Part shown: piece by piece, positions 1-12,000 of the stretch
How positions within the stretch are numbered: position 1 is the first letter of the stretch
Layout: the number at the start of each line of letters is the position of its first letter
Assembly: GCA_019649035.1 (NCBI GenBank)
Contig: BMAT01010122.1
Coordinates: 94,397 to 119,074, forward strand
Direction of reading: 5' to 3'
Source: Elysia marginata
Taxonomy: Eukaryota > Mollusca > Gastropoda > Plakobranchidae
Length of the DNA: 24,678 bases
The notes under the pieces: generated by a model
What the model was told of the DNA's origin: nothing
Database searches by the model: none
Seen by the model: the letters and a program-made list of their open reading frames with translations, nothing else
Program-made: the position numbers and the translations under genes

Positions 1-3000
1 AAAAAAAAAAAAAAAAAGTAATATTTAACTCACAATTTGTTCATTCACATAATTCACACAAACTTGGTAATGTTTTCCAACATATTTATATTCCAATTTA
101 AGTTCTTTAACCTACACCCATTCAGTAAGCCTTTGAAGTACTACCAGTTTTTCAATGCACTTGTAATTAAAAAAAAACAAAAAACTTGGGAGCTTAGCTT
201 TTACTACTTGCATTATTTTCCTGTCTTTGTTGTTGATATGACCATCATACCTAGCTTAAGGAAAACCTCCTCCAAGGTAGTCATGGACACACCAAAGCTT
301 TTAATCCCCATGGCTTCTGATTTTGTATCCAGCATTCCAAAGAGAGCTGAGAAAATAATAAAAACACTTTTTTTACAGCAATCTATATCAATAAGAAAAA
401 AGCGATGACATAAATACGCATTCGGCCACTAATCTTGGGATCTAACAGCTTATAAAACATGATGTAGACAATGATGAAGATTCTTTGTCTGCATAAAAAT
501 TATTTTATATTTTTTATTTGCATGGCAACACAGCAAAATGAGTAGAACGCATGTAACATATGGACAACCAAACTGCAATCAGAATAAAAACAGTCAAAGT
601 CTGCCTACAGACTGCCAAATGCTGAATCAGACCCAAAAAATAATTTTAAAAATTCATGGTTGTAACAGTTTCAAACTAGCATCTTTTACCCATAGTTGAA
701 CACAAATGTAAAACTAAGGGTCTTACCGGAGAATTTGCCAACGTCAGCCAAGGGGACAGTGTAGGAAATTTCCTTGCCATGAAATCTTTCGAGCTGAGTA
801 CTTGGGATCACATTTTGAAGAGAAGACGTCACTCCGTCAACATCACAGTCAGGGGAGGCAACCATCCTAGAATAATCAAGATGCAAAGCAATAGTTAGTG
901 AGAAGTTGGTGTTCCATATGCAAACATCTTGGGAAAAATGGGGGAAATGATATGAAATATTTACACAAGCGCCCACACATGTGACATGTTGAAAATATGT
1001 CTCTAATACATCAATGTATAAAGAATTTTGGCATATTCTGCAGTTAAACTACGGAAACCTATATAAACCTACCTAACTCTGGTTACAAGTGATAGAAAGG
1101 TGTTGGTTAAAGTGATTTTGGCTGACAAATTGGCCCCAGTCAGCATTACAAAAATACACATGGTCAACCAAAAACACACTAAGAAACTAAAATTATTACC
1201 TTAAAGCATAAATTTTTCAATGAATTGGAACAGAGTACATTTATGTTTCTTTTATAGAAAAATGTTAACTTCTTTAACAAAAAAAACTAGTGTTTCGAGA
1301 ACTTTTATTCTAAACAAACAAAAAAAAATAACAACTTACGTTAAGTGATATCCCACACCAAATTTGTTTTTCAGAAACAAGGAAGATCCACAACAGCGAA
1401 GTTTTCCTTTGCTGATAAAAGCTTTCCTATCTGTGGAGTTTTCAACAAAGAAAACAGTTCGCTGTCTACAAGGCGTTCAAACACAATACCTCAGGTCTTC
1501 TTGCTGATTACAAAATAGTGTAACTCACAAATTGACAGTAATCACACCGACCCACTATAAATATCTTTATTAATTATCTCATCATTTCTTCTGAAAATTA
1601 TGAAAACCAGCTTGGCCAAAATTTAATTATGAAATTCACTGTAAACTTTGTAAATATTACAAAAAGAAAAAAAGAAACCATTTGATGCATTTTTTTTTCT
1701 CAAAAACTACTGACTTTGAGATGGACCATTATGTTAGCAGTGGGATAATACCCTTCCAACAAGCTCACACATCCATACATGTTTCTCTTTAAACCCAGCA
1801 TTTAACTTTAAATGGAGGCACCTTTAACAGCAGTTGCCATTTTGAAAAATAAATCAGTTTTATAATTGCTACCTGTCATTTCCTTGTTACGAAATCAGAA
1901 CCTCAGATTTTCTTTATAGCACATAACTACACTTCAAGTAAAAATCCAACATGAAAAATTGTGACTGAAGATGGCATTATCCGAGAGAATATCAGCCACA
2001 TCCATAAACTGACCAATTGTGACTGAAGATGGCATTACCTGAGAGAATATCAGCCTCATCCATAAAGTGAGTAGTGAGAACAATGACTCTTCCTTCCTTC
2101 CTCTTTTTGAGGAGAGACCAGAGATGGCGGCGGGAGAACGGATCCATCCCTGCTGTTGGTTCATCCAAGAAAATAATCTGCGATAAGAAAAGGTGCGACA
2201 CAATTGTTCTGAGGACTCTATCACACAGTATCTGACAACTTAACTTGAAGCACTGCTAAGTTTAATAAAAAGACAATAATATGTCTTGCAACCAGTCCAA
2301 AGGAGTCTTAACTTAAAATTGGAAGTTAGTCAGGTATTGGTATTACAGAAATGGTTTTCTTTATCTTTGACTATCATTACAGATACGGTATATTTTCTCT
2401 AAAAAGTACAGGTTTCTGTAATTTTTTCATCCTCTTTCCACAGATCCATAAATTTTGTGGGCAGGTGACTGGAATTTTTCAAGAAAGTTTAAAAAAGCGA
2501 CAATTCTGTTTGTTTTTTCTTTTTTCTTTTTTTTTTAATTTGATATTTCTGGGAAGGTAAACCTGAATGCTGAGCAAGGCGTCTCACATAAAGCAAATGT
2601 CATAGCAGTTACACATAATCAAGACATTTCTAACGTTTGAAAAAGAAAACGGATAAAATCATAAGCTGTGAGATTTGGAATCCCTGATTACACATATAAA
2701 AAAATATTAATATTTTTTTTACCTTTGGGTCTCCAATGAGGGCCATGGCCACTGAAAGCTTTCGTTTCTGACCTCCACTCAGGTTTTTGGCCAAAGTTTC
2801 TTTTTGGCTGAGTAGATCAACATCTCGGAGAGCTCCGTCAATCTTTAATTGTTTAAAAGGATAAAAATAATATACAAAACGGGGTGAGAACATTTAAAAA
2901 ACAGTCATAGAGAAGGTTTACATTAAAAAAAAAATAGAGTGCTTAGAAAAATTTAGAGGATTGGGTGCAAAGTAAAAAAAAAGACTCTTTTCTTCACTTT

Positions 3001-6000
3001 AAACAGTTTATGCATTTTATTCAAACTTCATTACTAACAACCAAAAATTAATTTGGTTTAAATTTACACCTTTTACTAAAGCTGGCCAATTTGAGAAGAC
3101 TTAGTCAATGTTTGGCTGCATTGAGAACCTTTGAAGAATTAGCTTTGCAAAATACAATGTCACAGTCATGAAAGGACAGTTTCCAAATTTATTTCTAAAT
3201 TGGAAAAAAAAAGACGTTTCTATTAGATAAGAAGTCTAAGATTTCACAAAACCAAAAGCAGCCATCATGAACAGTTCAGTTGCCTACAGCGGTAGCAATC
3301 TGGCCATCTGGTACTCCTTTGATGTTTGCAAAGATTTTCAAATGCTCTGCGCACGACAAATTCGGGTAGAGAATATTGTGTTGAGGGCAGATTCCACACA
3401 GACTGCGGATTCTCTCCATGTCGCTTGATCGTGTTATGTCCTGTGTACAAATAAAATAAACATTACAAAATGTGAACTTTTCTTTTCTTCATATCCAGTA
3501 GTTTTATTGAAATGATAGTAGCGCAACTGACAGTCTGTCGGCCTGGCTGAGCATTGCTTGTTTTCAATACATGTACTTTAGTAACTTTATATTGATTGAT
3601 TAAACTTGTATTTGAATTTGAATATGTTAAAACAGGGGTATTTAAAACAAACAATGTATTTTTACAAAACAGTAACAATTTTTTTTTTACCTTAAAGTCC
3701 TCACTTCATTTATGAATGGACAAGTGCTTATACTGGATTATACCAAGAGTAACCTCTTCAGTTTAAAAATGGGTAGTTAATATCGAACTTGGTTGGTTGG
3801 TTGTTTGAATTTTAACGTCCTAGTCAGCTATGAGTTTTTAACAGAGATGGCGCTCGGGACAATTGAAAGCATGCTCCACACTGTGATGTAAGGAGCCCTT
3901 GGATACACCACACCCAGTCACATTATCCTGACACCGGGCTGACCAGACTTAAAACTAAATCCATAATGCCAGACACTAGGCGGATCAGCTGCTAAAACCA
4001 ATTTTAAAGTCGTTGGTTTGACTAGGCCGGGGATTGAATCATGCACCTCCTGATCTCTGAGCGAGTGTCTTACCGCTAGGCCACAGAGCCAGTTAATATC
4101 AACGTATTCATTACAAAAAAAATAAAAACACACAAGCCAGAAAAAAGATGTGGAGTCTAGTTATCATAAACCTGGATAACTTGAATGTTTGTATGTTTCA
4201 CACTAAATTCAAATTAGGAATTTTATCCTTCATATTTGTGTTTATTATACTGTTTTTAGTTGAAATTCGGATAATATGACGTAAAATTTTGTTCCCCTGT
4301 GGTTGAAAAATGCTCACGGGACTATATGTGTGTTTCCAGAGACTGTTATTATTTTTAACTTTAACAAAGCATCCACTCTGACTCAAAGTTAAGTGCTTAA
4401 AACTTGAACCAGGTTTTTTTTTTCTTGTTTCAAAATAACTTGCAGGTCTCCTCTATTTTTAAGACCGGCTCTGTGGCCTAGTGGTAAGACACTCGCTCAA
4501 AGATCGGGAGGTGTAGGTTTGATCCCCGGCCAGGTCAAACCAAGGACTTTAAAATTGATATTAGCAGCTGATCCGCCTAGTTTTAGTGCTAAGTCTGGTC
4601 GGCCCAGTGTCAGGATAATGTGACTGGGTGTGGTGTATGCAAGCGCTCCTTAAATCACAGTGTGGCAGCATGCTTTCAATTGTCCCAAGTGCCATCTCTG
4701 ATATAACCTTGTAGTTGGAAAGAGACGTTAAAATTCAAACAAACAACCAACCTCTATTTTTAAACCATGTAAATCGAATCTGCTTGATAAGGCCCTGACA
4801 AAGATTTAAAGCAGCTCTTACAAGGCCCATGATTGTGGCTCTACCGCTTGTTGGCGGGACAACTCCAGTCAGCATGTTCATCAGAGTTGTCTTTCCTGCA
4901 CCATTGTGGCCCAACAAGCAAGTTATCTGCCCTTTATAAATGTCCAGACAAAACCCTGGTTTTTTTTTTAAAGACAAAAGTAAAAAAAGGCTTTTTAAAA
5001 AATTGAAGAAATGCTAAAATGATAATAATAGGATCGTAAAAAAAAAAAAACTTGGATTCAACCAAAAAAAATTACTATAAGCTGAGGCCATGCTAGAAAG
5101 AAACACCAACTTTTTTTCTAAGTGGCATTCTGTTGCTTAAAGGATTGTACAAAGAAGAAAAAAGTTGTATTCAATTAAAAGAGAAAAAAATATTGGTACT
5201 GGTTGGAACAATACAAAGAACCAAAAACTCTTTTGAAACTGCCCCTCTGTTGGGCTTTTTTTTTATATATGATAAAGCGGCTTACCGTTGACCGCATCAG
5301 TGACCTTTTTCTTGACCTTGAAGGATTTGGTGAGAGAATCAATCCTGTTTGGTCAAAAGCAAAAAACAAAGCCAGAAAATTATAGTAACATAAAAAAACT
5401 ACATGATATTTCATATTCTTGATAAACCCAAGGATTTTTCTTATACCTAACATGGCAACAGAGAGAGAAAGAGAGATGGAGGGAAGAGAGAGGGAGGGAG
5501 GGAGAGAGAGACACAGAGAGAGAGGGAGGGAGAGAGAGACTTAGCCAATTTCAAGGTTCAGGTTTCTTTTTTTAACAAGTAGAAACTTTAAGATCATATT
5601 TGAATTGTGGCCTCAAATAAATAAATAATAAAATTTGATTGTGTGCGTTTACAAGGATAAATCAAGTCCCTTATAAAAAAAAAATTAGACAGATTCTAGA
5701 TGTAGTATTCAAATTGATGAAAACAGAAAGAAACATTCGACGGCTAAACGACATACAATCTAAAAGTCTAATAGAATAAGCTGAGGAAATGGGAAAAACA
5801 GGCAGTTTGGACAGAAGGTAAACACATTTACAGATAGAACGTAAGATGAAAGACAAGATTCACGAATAAAGAGAGAAAAAAAACCAGTCTTGACATAAGA
5901 TATGACTACCAACATTTACCGATTAGTCAGATGTCACAAGTTTCACACTAGGAGCCAAGCCATTTCGAAAATTAAATTTTGTTAGCTCAGAGAAGTGAAA

Positions 6001-9000
6001 CGTTTTATAATACTAACTATATTTTGAGGAGAAAATCTATAGAACAACTTCGGCTAATTTACAATATGTCTTGCAACCCGGGTGAATGAGTCAGAAAGTA
6101 GCAAATTTTACATTTACAGGGTGTTGATATTTTTGATAACATATTTTCCTAAGCTTTAAAATATAACAAAATGCACCAAATATTATCACAAATTTGTGGA
6201 GAGATATTGGGAGTTCTCATGGTTTAAAATAGAGAGACGAAAAGGAACAAATCAACCTGTAATGTTTTTTTTCCCAAAATTAAAGTGTCCAACTTCTGAC
6301 TCGTTCAACGTGACCACAAGATATACATGTTAGAGAAAAAGAGAAAACAAATTTGTTTCTTCTTATATTAAAAGTTTCTGACCTATCTATGTTGTTTCGA
6401 GACGTGCACACAGGGAAAGGTGGGAGGTAGTATCAGAGACAGTCAAGATGCCCACACAAAGATGGAGGAGCATTGAGCAGTCATGACATTGAATGAATAC
6501 AGAGAAAGGTGGGAGGTAGGATAATACACATTCAAGATTCTTCCACAAAGATATGGGAGTATCAAGCAGTCATGACCAATAATGAATTCAGAGAAAGCTA
6601 AGCAGCAAAAGAGGTCACCTCATGGCCACCTTGTCATCCATGTTTGCCGCTACTGCCTCCACATCAATAGACTGGGACACACTGCGAGACGGCTTCATCA
6701 GCTTAATTGTCTCCCCTGATTCCTTGCCTGGACACCAGTAGTCTGCCTTCAGGAAGAACAACGGTCCGTAGCGTACACCATACTCAGCTTCACAAAGAGA
6801 TAGCAGAAGTTTTCGTTAGGCATGTGTCCAAGAGACAGCAGAGGTTTAAGCATGTGTCTGACAGTGGTTTCAGTCAAGTGAAAATTATTTGAACCTAGGC
6901 AACTCACACACTTGCTTAAGTCAAGCCAAATTCATTTAAGTGAGTGTATCCCTCTTTGATACTATGTCTTGCTACCAGTGAGACCCACGTCGGAAATTCT
7001 AAATTGAGAAAATGCCCTTCTATAATTTTTCTTTACTTCTTTTCCTTTACATTTCAAAACAGCAAAAATTAAAAACATCTTTCGTTTTATAAGTTGATGA
7101 AAATTTAGGTTCTTTGGAAGCACAGAAAAATGCGTTTTAAGCAGCAATGTCATGGAATTAAAAAAAAAACCTGTGACATCCAAGTTGTTTAGACTGGCTG
7201 CAAGACATTCTATACTTATAATTGAAATTCCAGATAATTCAAAATTTAATTTTTGTGACTGTGGGCTTTAAAATATCCAAACAGAACTATAAACTAAAGG
7301 GTCTTTGTTCTTTTTCTTCAACACTGCTCATCAAGGAAGTTTAACAGCTTTACTGCCGGTTCACATGACGAAAGTCTTTATTTAGCTTAGTTAAGCTTTA
7401 GTGAATCATTCAAAACTACTCTATCTCTATAAAACCTAGCTCAAGACATAAGTCTTGCTGTTGTATTAAAAAATATTTTTAAATTTTGTTGATATCTTTA
7501 TCAGTTATTAAGTTATGATTTTTTTTTCACTAAATTTACCCCTAATTTTGGGCCAACATAGAGATTTTGTGCCAACTATGACAAAATGATCATAAGTTAG
7601 TCAAATATGGATTGTTTCCAACATACTGTACACCAATATGTCAAGAAATTTTGTGTACAAATTGAATGAAAATACTAAAGTTTACAAAATGGTGTGAAAT
7701 AAATCAATTAAGTAATATATCAGACAAAATCAAGCATAACTGTTTGTGTTGCCAGAGACTCTGATAAGACAAAAATTTTACGATAAAATGACCACAACTC
7801 AGTCCAATTAGAGTTGCACATATTAGACATTAATGTGTCAAAAATTTAAAAAGAACCTTAAAAAAACCCACAAAAATCCAAAGCCCTGCATTGTTTAAGA
7901 CCACCAACAAAACAAGTTGAATGGCCTGGCACAAAAATGATGGCAGCTTCAGGTCACTACTACTACCACCCGTGGCGATCGCATTCGCTAAACTGCTTAG
8001 TTATATAGCTTTTACTTAAAGGTCTGACTTTCCTGCTTAGCTTAAATATTTGAGTTTGATATATTGATACCAACAATAGCCTTTCTTTGTAATGTCAAAT
8101 GGCTTGGCTGTTGTTTTTTTTTACTTAAGTTATATAGAAAGAAGAAAAAAGCTACCCCCCTGAAAAACAAACAAATAATATAGCTTAGCTGCTTCCTTCA
8201 TTTACATATGATTGAGAGAGCTTTTTGGTGCATTATGATTTTTTATTAAATTAATCAAAGCTGCAATTTGGAATCAATACTGTAATGATATTGTTTGAGA
8301 ACTGCATTTACCATTTTTCACAAACTTGCTTTAAATTTTCGCCCTGTCACAGAAATTTTGAGAATGCATAAGGCAGTATGCAGGAGCTAGCTTTTGAGAA
8401 TAATAAAGGCAACATAGTTCTTTAATTAAGTAGCTAGACAAACTAATGGACAGGGAGGTGATATTCACCAATGTTTTAAAAGCTTTAGGCACACTTGTGT
8501 CAACAAAACAATTTTTACCTACTGTGACTTAACATTTTTGAGTGCTCATAGAGAAGAACGCAGATAACTAATTTTAGAGACTAAAATTATAGTTTTAGAG
8601 GTTTGGAATCTTACTCGGAACAACCTTGTCAAAATATGCAGTAAGTAGGCCGTAAAGTATCATGTCAAAAAACAGCATCAAGAGAGGTGCATAGAGCGGA
8701 AACTTGCCGTACGTCATTGAGTCATCAAATCCAAAGCCACCTAAACGAATATCCATGAAAATACCCTGAGGAGTTGAAAAAAATATACAGTGGTAGTTTC
8801 TTAGTTAAAATTTTCTTTAAATGGATAAAAACTTCTAACCAAGAGGATTTTAATTCCACACAGAGAATCAGGATTCTTCCATAAAGCCAATTTTTCACTC
8901 TACTACAATCTTAGTGTGGTGTCTGACTTAGAATACCAGAAGTGAGACCTTCCACTCACTTGCCTCACTCAAGCATTAAAGGAGTACCTGGCTAAAAGGA

Positions 9001-12000
9001 TCTTGTCAGTACGTTAAAATGATGTGTTTTAACTGCTGGTGCTGTGTGAGTTCAGAGGGCAGTTTGGTTGGTGATAACTTGTCAGGAACCCATGGAAGCG
9101 CTTGAAACATTTTAGAGAACCAGAAGCTGTTTAAAAAAAGCTATTTACTTAAATAATTATAGGTGCATTTACGTGAGCTACTGTTTAGCATCTAAATATA
9201 TCACTCTTAGCCTCCCAAACAAAATTTCTATGACACAGAGACATTTGGCAGTTGGTTTTTTGTTTGAGATGACAGTTGTACTGATTACGAGATTGTTTTA
9301 AGCTTTACAAGCATAGGGAGAAGCAAAACTGCTGGAGATACAAAGGAAAATCTTCTAAATGCAGTAGAATAAACAGTGAAGATGTTGAAGTTTACGTTTT
9401 CCCAATCATGAATTTAAATATAGCAAAGACAAGAGTCGAAAGAAACTTCACGTTTACAACACTTCCATTACTATGACAATTCTGATTTACTTAACTTTGA
9501 ATTGAGATGTTTCCAATATGATTGAGAACTCATGGTTCTTCAAACTTACGTGCTTTGAAAAGAATTTAGAGAACAAAAAGCTTCCAAGGAGACAGGTTTT
9601 ACAAGTTTACAAACCAGATCAAATTTTTAAAATGAAATACAACTTTTATGTTTTAGATGAAATGTCTGTAAAAAGAATTTTGAAAATAAACTTCCATGGA
9701 GACAAATGTTTTACATTTTGCAAAGAACTATACCAAATTCAATTTTCACAAATTCTCTTGAACTAGTAATGAACTCTTTAAAATAAAACCAGCTTGATAT
9801 TCAGCTTACACAAAATTCATTTCCTACTCCAGGTCTCAATTAAAAAAAAAAATTTGTCCCATAGACTTGATTAAGAGCGTAAGGGAACAATGAGCACCTT
9901 CTTTATTTTTCTCACCTGGTCAATAAAGGTAGCAAACGCCACTGGTGAGAGAAGGCACATAAGCCACTGTACGCCTGGATCCACGGAAGAGTCGTAGCTG
10001 TCGGAACTCCGTGTCTGGCTAATGGCCAGATACAGAAGACTCAGCACCAAGGTCAGCATGCCAGCCACAGCGCCCGCGGTCTTCGCTTTGTTGAAGAAAG
10101 GCGTGATCATAAACACAAAAGACACAAATGAGCCGCCATACAGAAAGAAGGCCAAGAACAGGATTAGGATGTTGCTGTTTTCGAAGAACTCTGACGCCAC
10201 AATGATCAGAATGATGATACATGTTATGATGAAAATCATCGTCATGTAGACAACCACCCATGATAACCTGAAAATCAATGGCAAAAGAAATTCTTAAAAG
10301 CTGCAAGTTTTGTTTGGAAGTTTATATAGAAGTAGGTGAAAAATTTTACTTAAATATTTCAAATTTATGTGTTTAAATGAAAGGGAATTGCAAACCAAAA
10401 CCCAATAAATTAAATATAATTGTCTTATTGTCAGTTCTAATGAGGGTCATACATCATCAAAATTCTAGTATTGCCTAAAGCCAACTACCCATTTTGCAGG
10501 TGGGTGTTTGGACTGCAAATAATGTTGATAAATTGCTTTCCTAAGGCAACTTCAAACGTACGTCGTACTTGGAATCAAACCTGCAACCGCAGGATCACAA
10601 GTTTGAGGTGAAAACCACTGAGCCAGGCTGCCACACAATTGCAAACTGTTTTTTCTAATGCTTGGATGCTCAGCAACGGAGCTTTGTCTTTCTGTTTTTT
10701 CCTGCACTGCAACATCTTTGAATGAAAAAACAAAATGCCTGACACATATAGAATTGTTGCAGGAGATAAAGAAAAATTGTGCAAAGAATGTTTCAACAAA
10801 ATGACTTTTTTTTTTACCTCTATACTCTTTTTGGTAAAAAGCCAGCCTTATGGCAATGATTGCAAATCTGCCCTTGACAATCAAACAGCATTACCTTCCA
10901 TATGGTTTATACTGCAGATACTGCACTTTGATTCTCAACNNNNNNNNNNNNNNNNNNNNNNNNNNNNNNNNNNNNNNNNNNNNNNNNNNNNNNNNNNNNN
11001 NNNNNNNNNNNNNNNNNNNNNNNNNNNNNNNNNNNNNNNNNNNNNNNNNNNNNNNNNNNNNNNNNNNNNNNNNNNNNNNNNNNNNNNNNNNNNNNNNNNN
11101 NNNNNNNNNNNNNNNNNNNNNNNNNNNNNNNNNNNNNNNNNNNNNNNNNNNNNNNNNNNNNNNNNNNNNNNNNNNNNNNNNNNNNNNNNNNNNNNNNNNN
11201 NNNNNNNNNNNNNNNNNNNNNNNNNNNNNNNNNNNNNNNNNNNNNNNNNNNNNNNNNNNNNNNNNNNNNNNNNNNNNNNNNNNNNNNNNNNNNNNNNNNN
11301 NNNNNNNNNNNNNNNNNNNNNNNNNNNNNNNNNNNNNNNNNNNNNNNNNNNNNNNNNNNNNNNNNNNNNNNNNNNNNNNNNNNNNNNNNNNNNNNNNNNN
11401 NNNNNNNNNNNNNNNNNNNNNNNNNNNNNNNNNNNNNNNNNNNNNNNNNNNNNNNNNNNNNNNNNNNNNNNNNNNNNNNNNNNNNNNNNNNNNNNNNNNN
11501 NNNNNNNNNNNNNNNNNNNNNNNNNNNNNNNNNNNNNNNNNNNNNNNNNNNNNNNNNNNNNNNNNNNNNNNNNNNNNNNNNNNNNNNNNNNNNNNNNNNN
11601 NNNNNNNNNNNNNNNNNNNNNNNNNNNNNNNNNNNNNNNNNNNNNNNNNNNNNNNNNNNNNNNNNNNNNNNNNNNNNNNNNNNNNNNNNNNNNNNNNNNN
11701 NNNNNNNNNNNNNNNNNNNNNNNNNNNNNNNNNNNNNNNNNNNNNNNNNNNNNNNNNNNNNNNNNNNNNNNNNNNNNNNNNNNNNNNNNNNNAATAGGTG
11801 GCTTCTGTATCTCTACAATCAGAACCTTGCGAGCATAAAAAGGACAACACTTTGTTTCTGCTACAGGGGTCACTCCTATGCAGCTGTCTTATTCTTAGCC
11901 TGTGAATGCTCACATGCTCATCCCTATGCACTGATCACAAGCATCAATGATATAGAGTCAGGTACAAAATGTACTAGATCTCAGTAACACTGTACAGTAA

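Noticed and set aside
1934-2224. 96-codon minus-strand frame overlapping exon 13
   Set aside because: It is in a different frame from the [10 protein letters not shown] reading and is partly created by the 58-bp duplication.
4015-4540. Possible functional tRNA genes at the SINE heads
   Set aside because: A and B box sequences are present, but each is followed by a shared SINE body and flanked by target-site duplications. The cloverleaf is degenerate, so these are retroposons.
7972-7981. GCGATCGC palindrome in intron 7
   Set aside because: A single occurrence with no surrounding structure; most likely chance.
10019-10306. Alternative minus- and plus-strand frames over exon 6
   Set aside because: Shadows of the transmembrane exon; only the frame with LSWVVVY continues in phase from exon 5 and into exon 7.
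10735-11931. Open frames of 312-367 codons on both strands crossing 10940-11792
   Set aside because: They are open only because the N run contains no stop codons; the real flanks are short and lack protein character.
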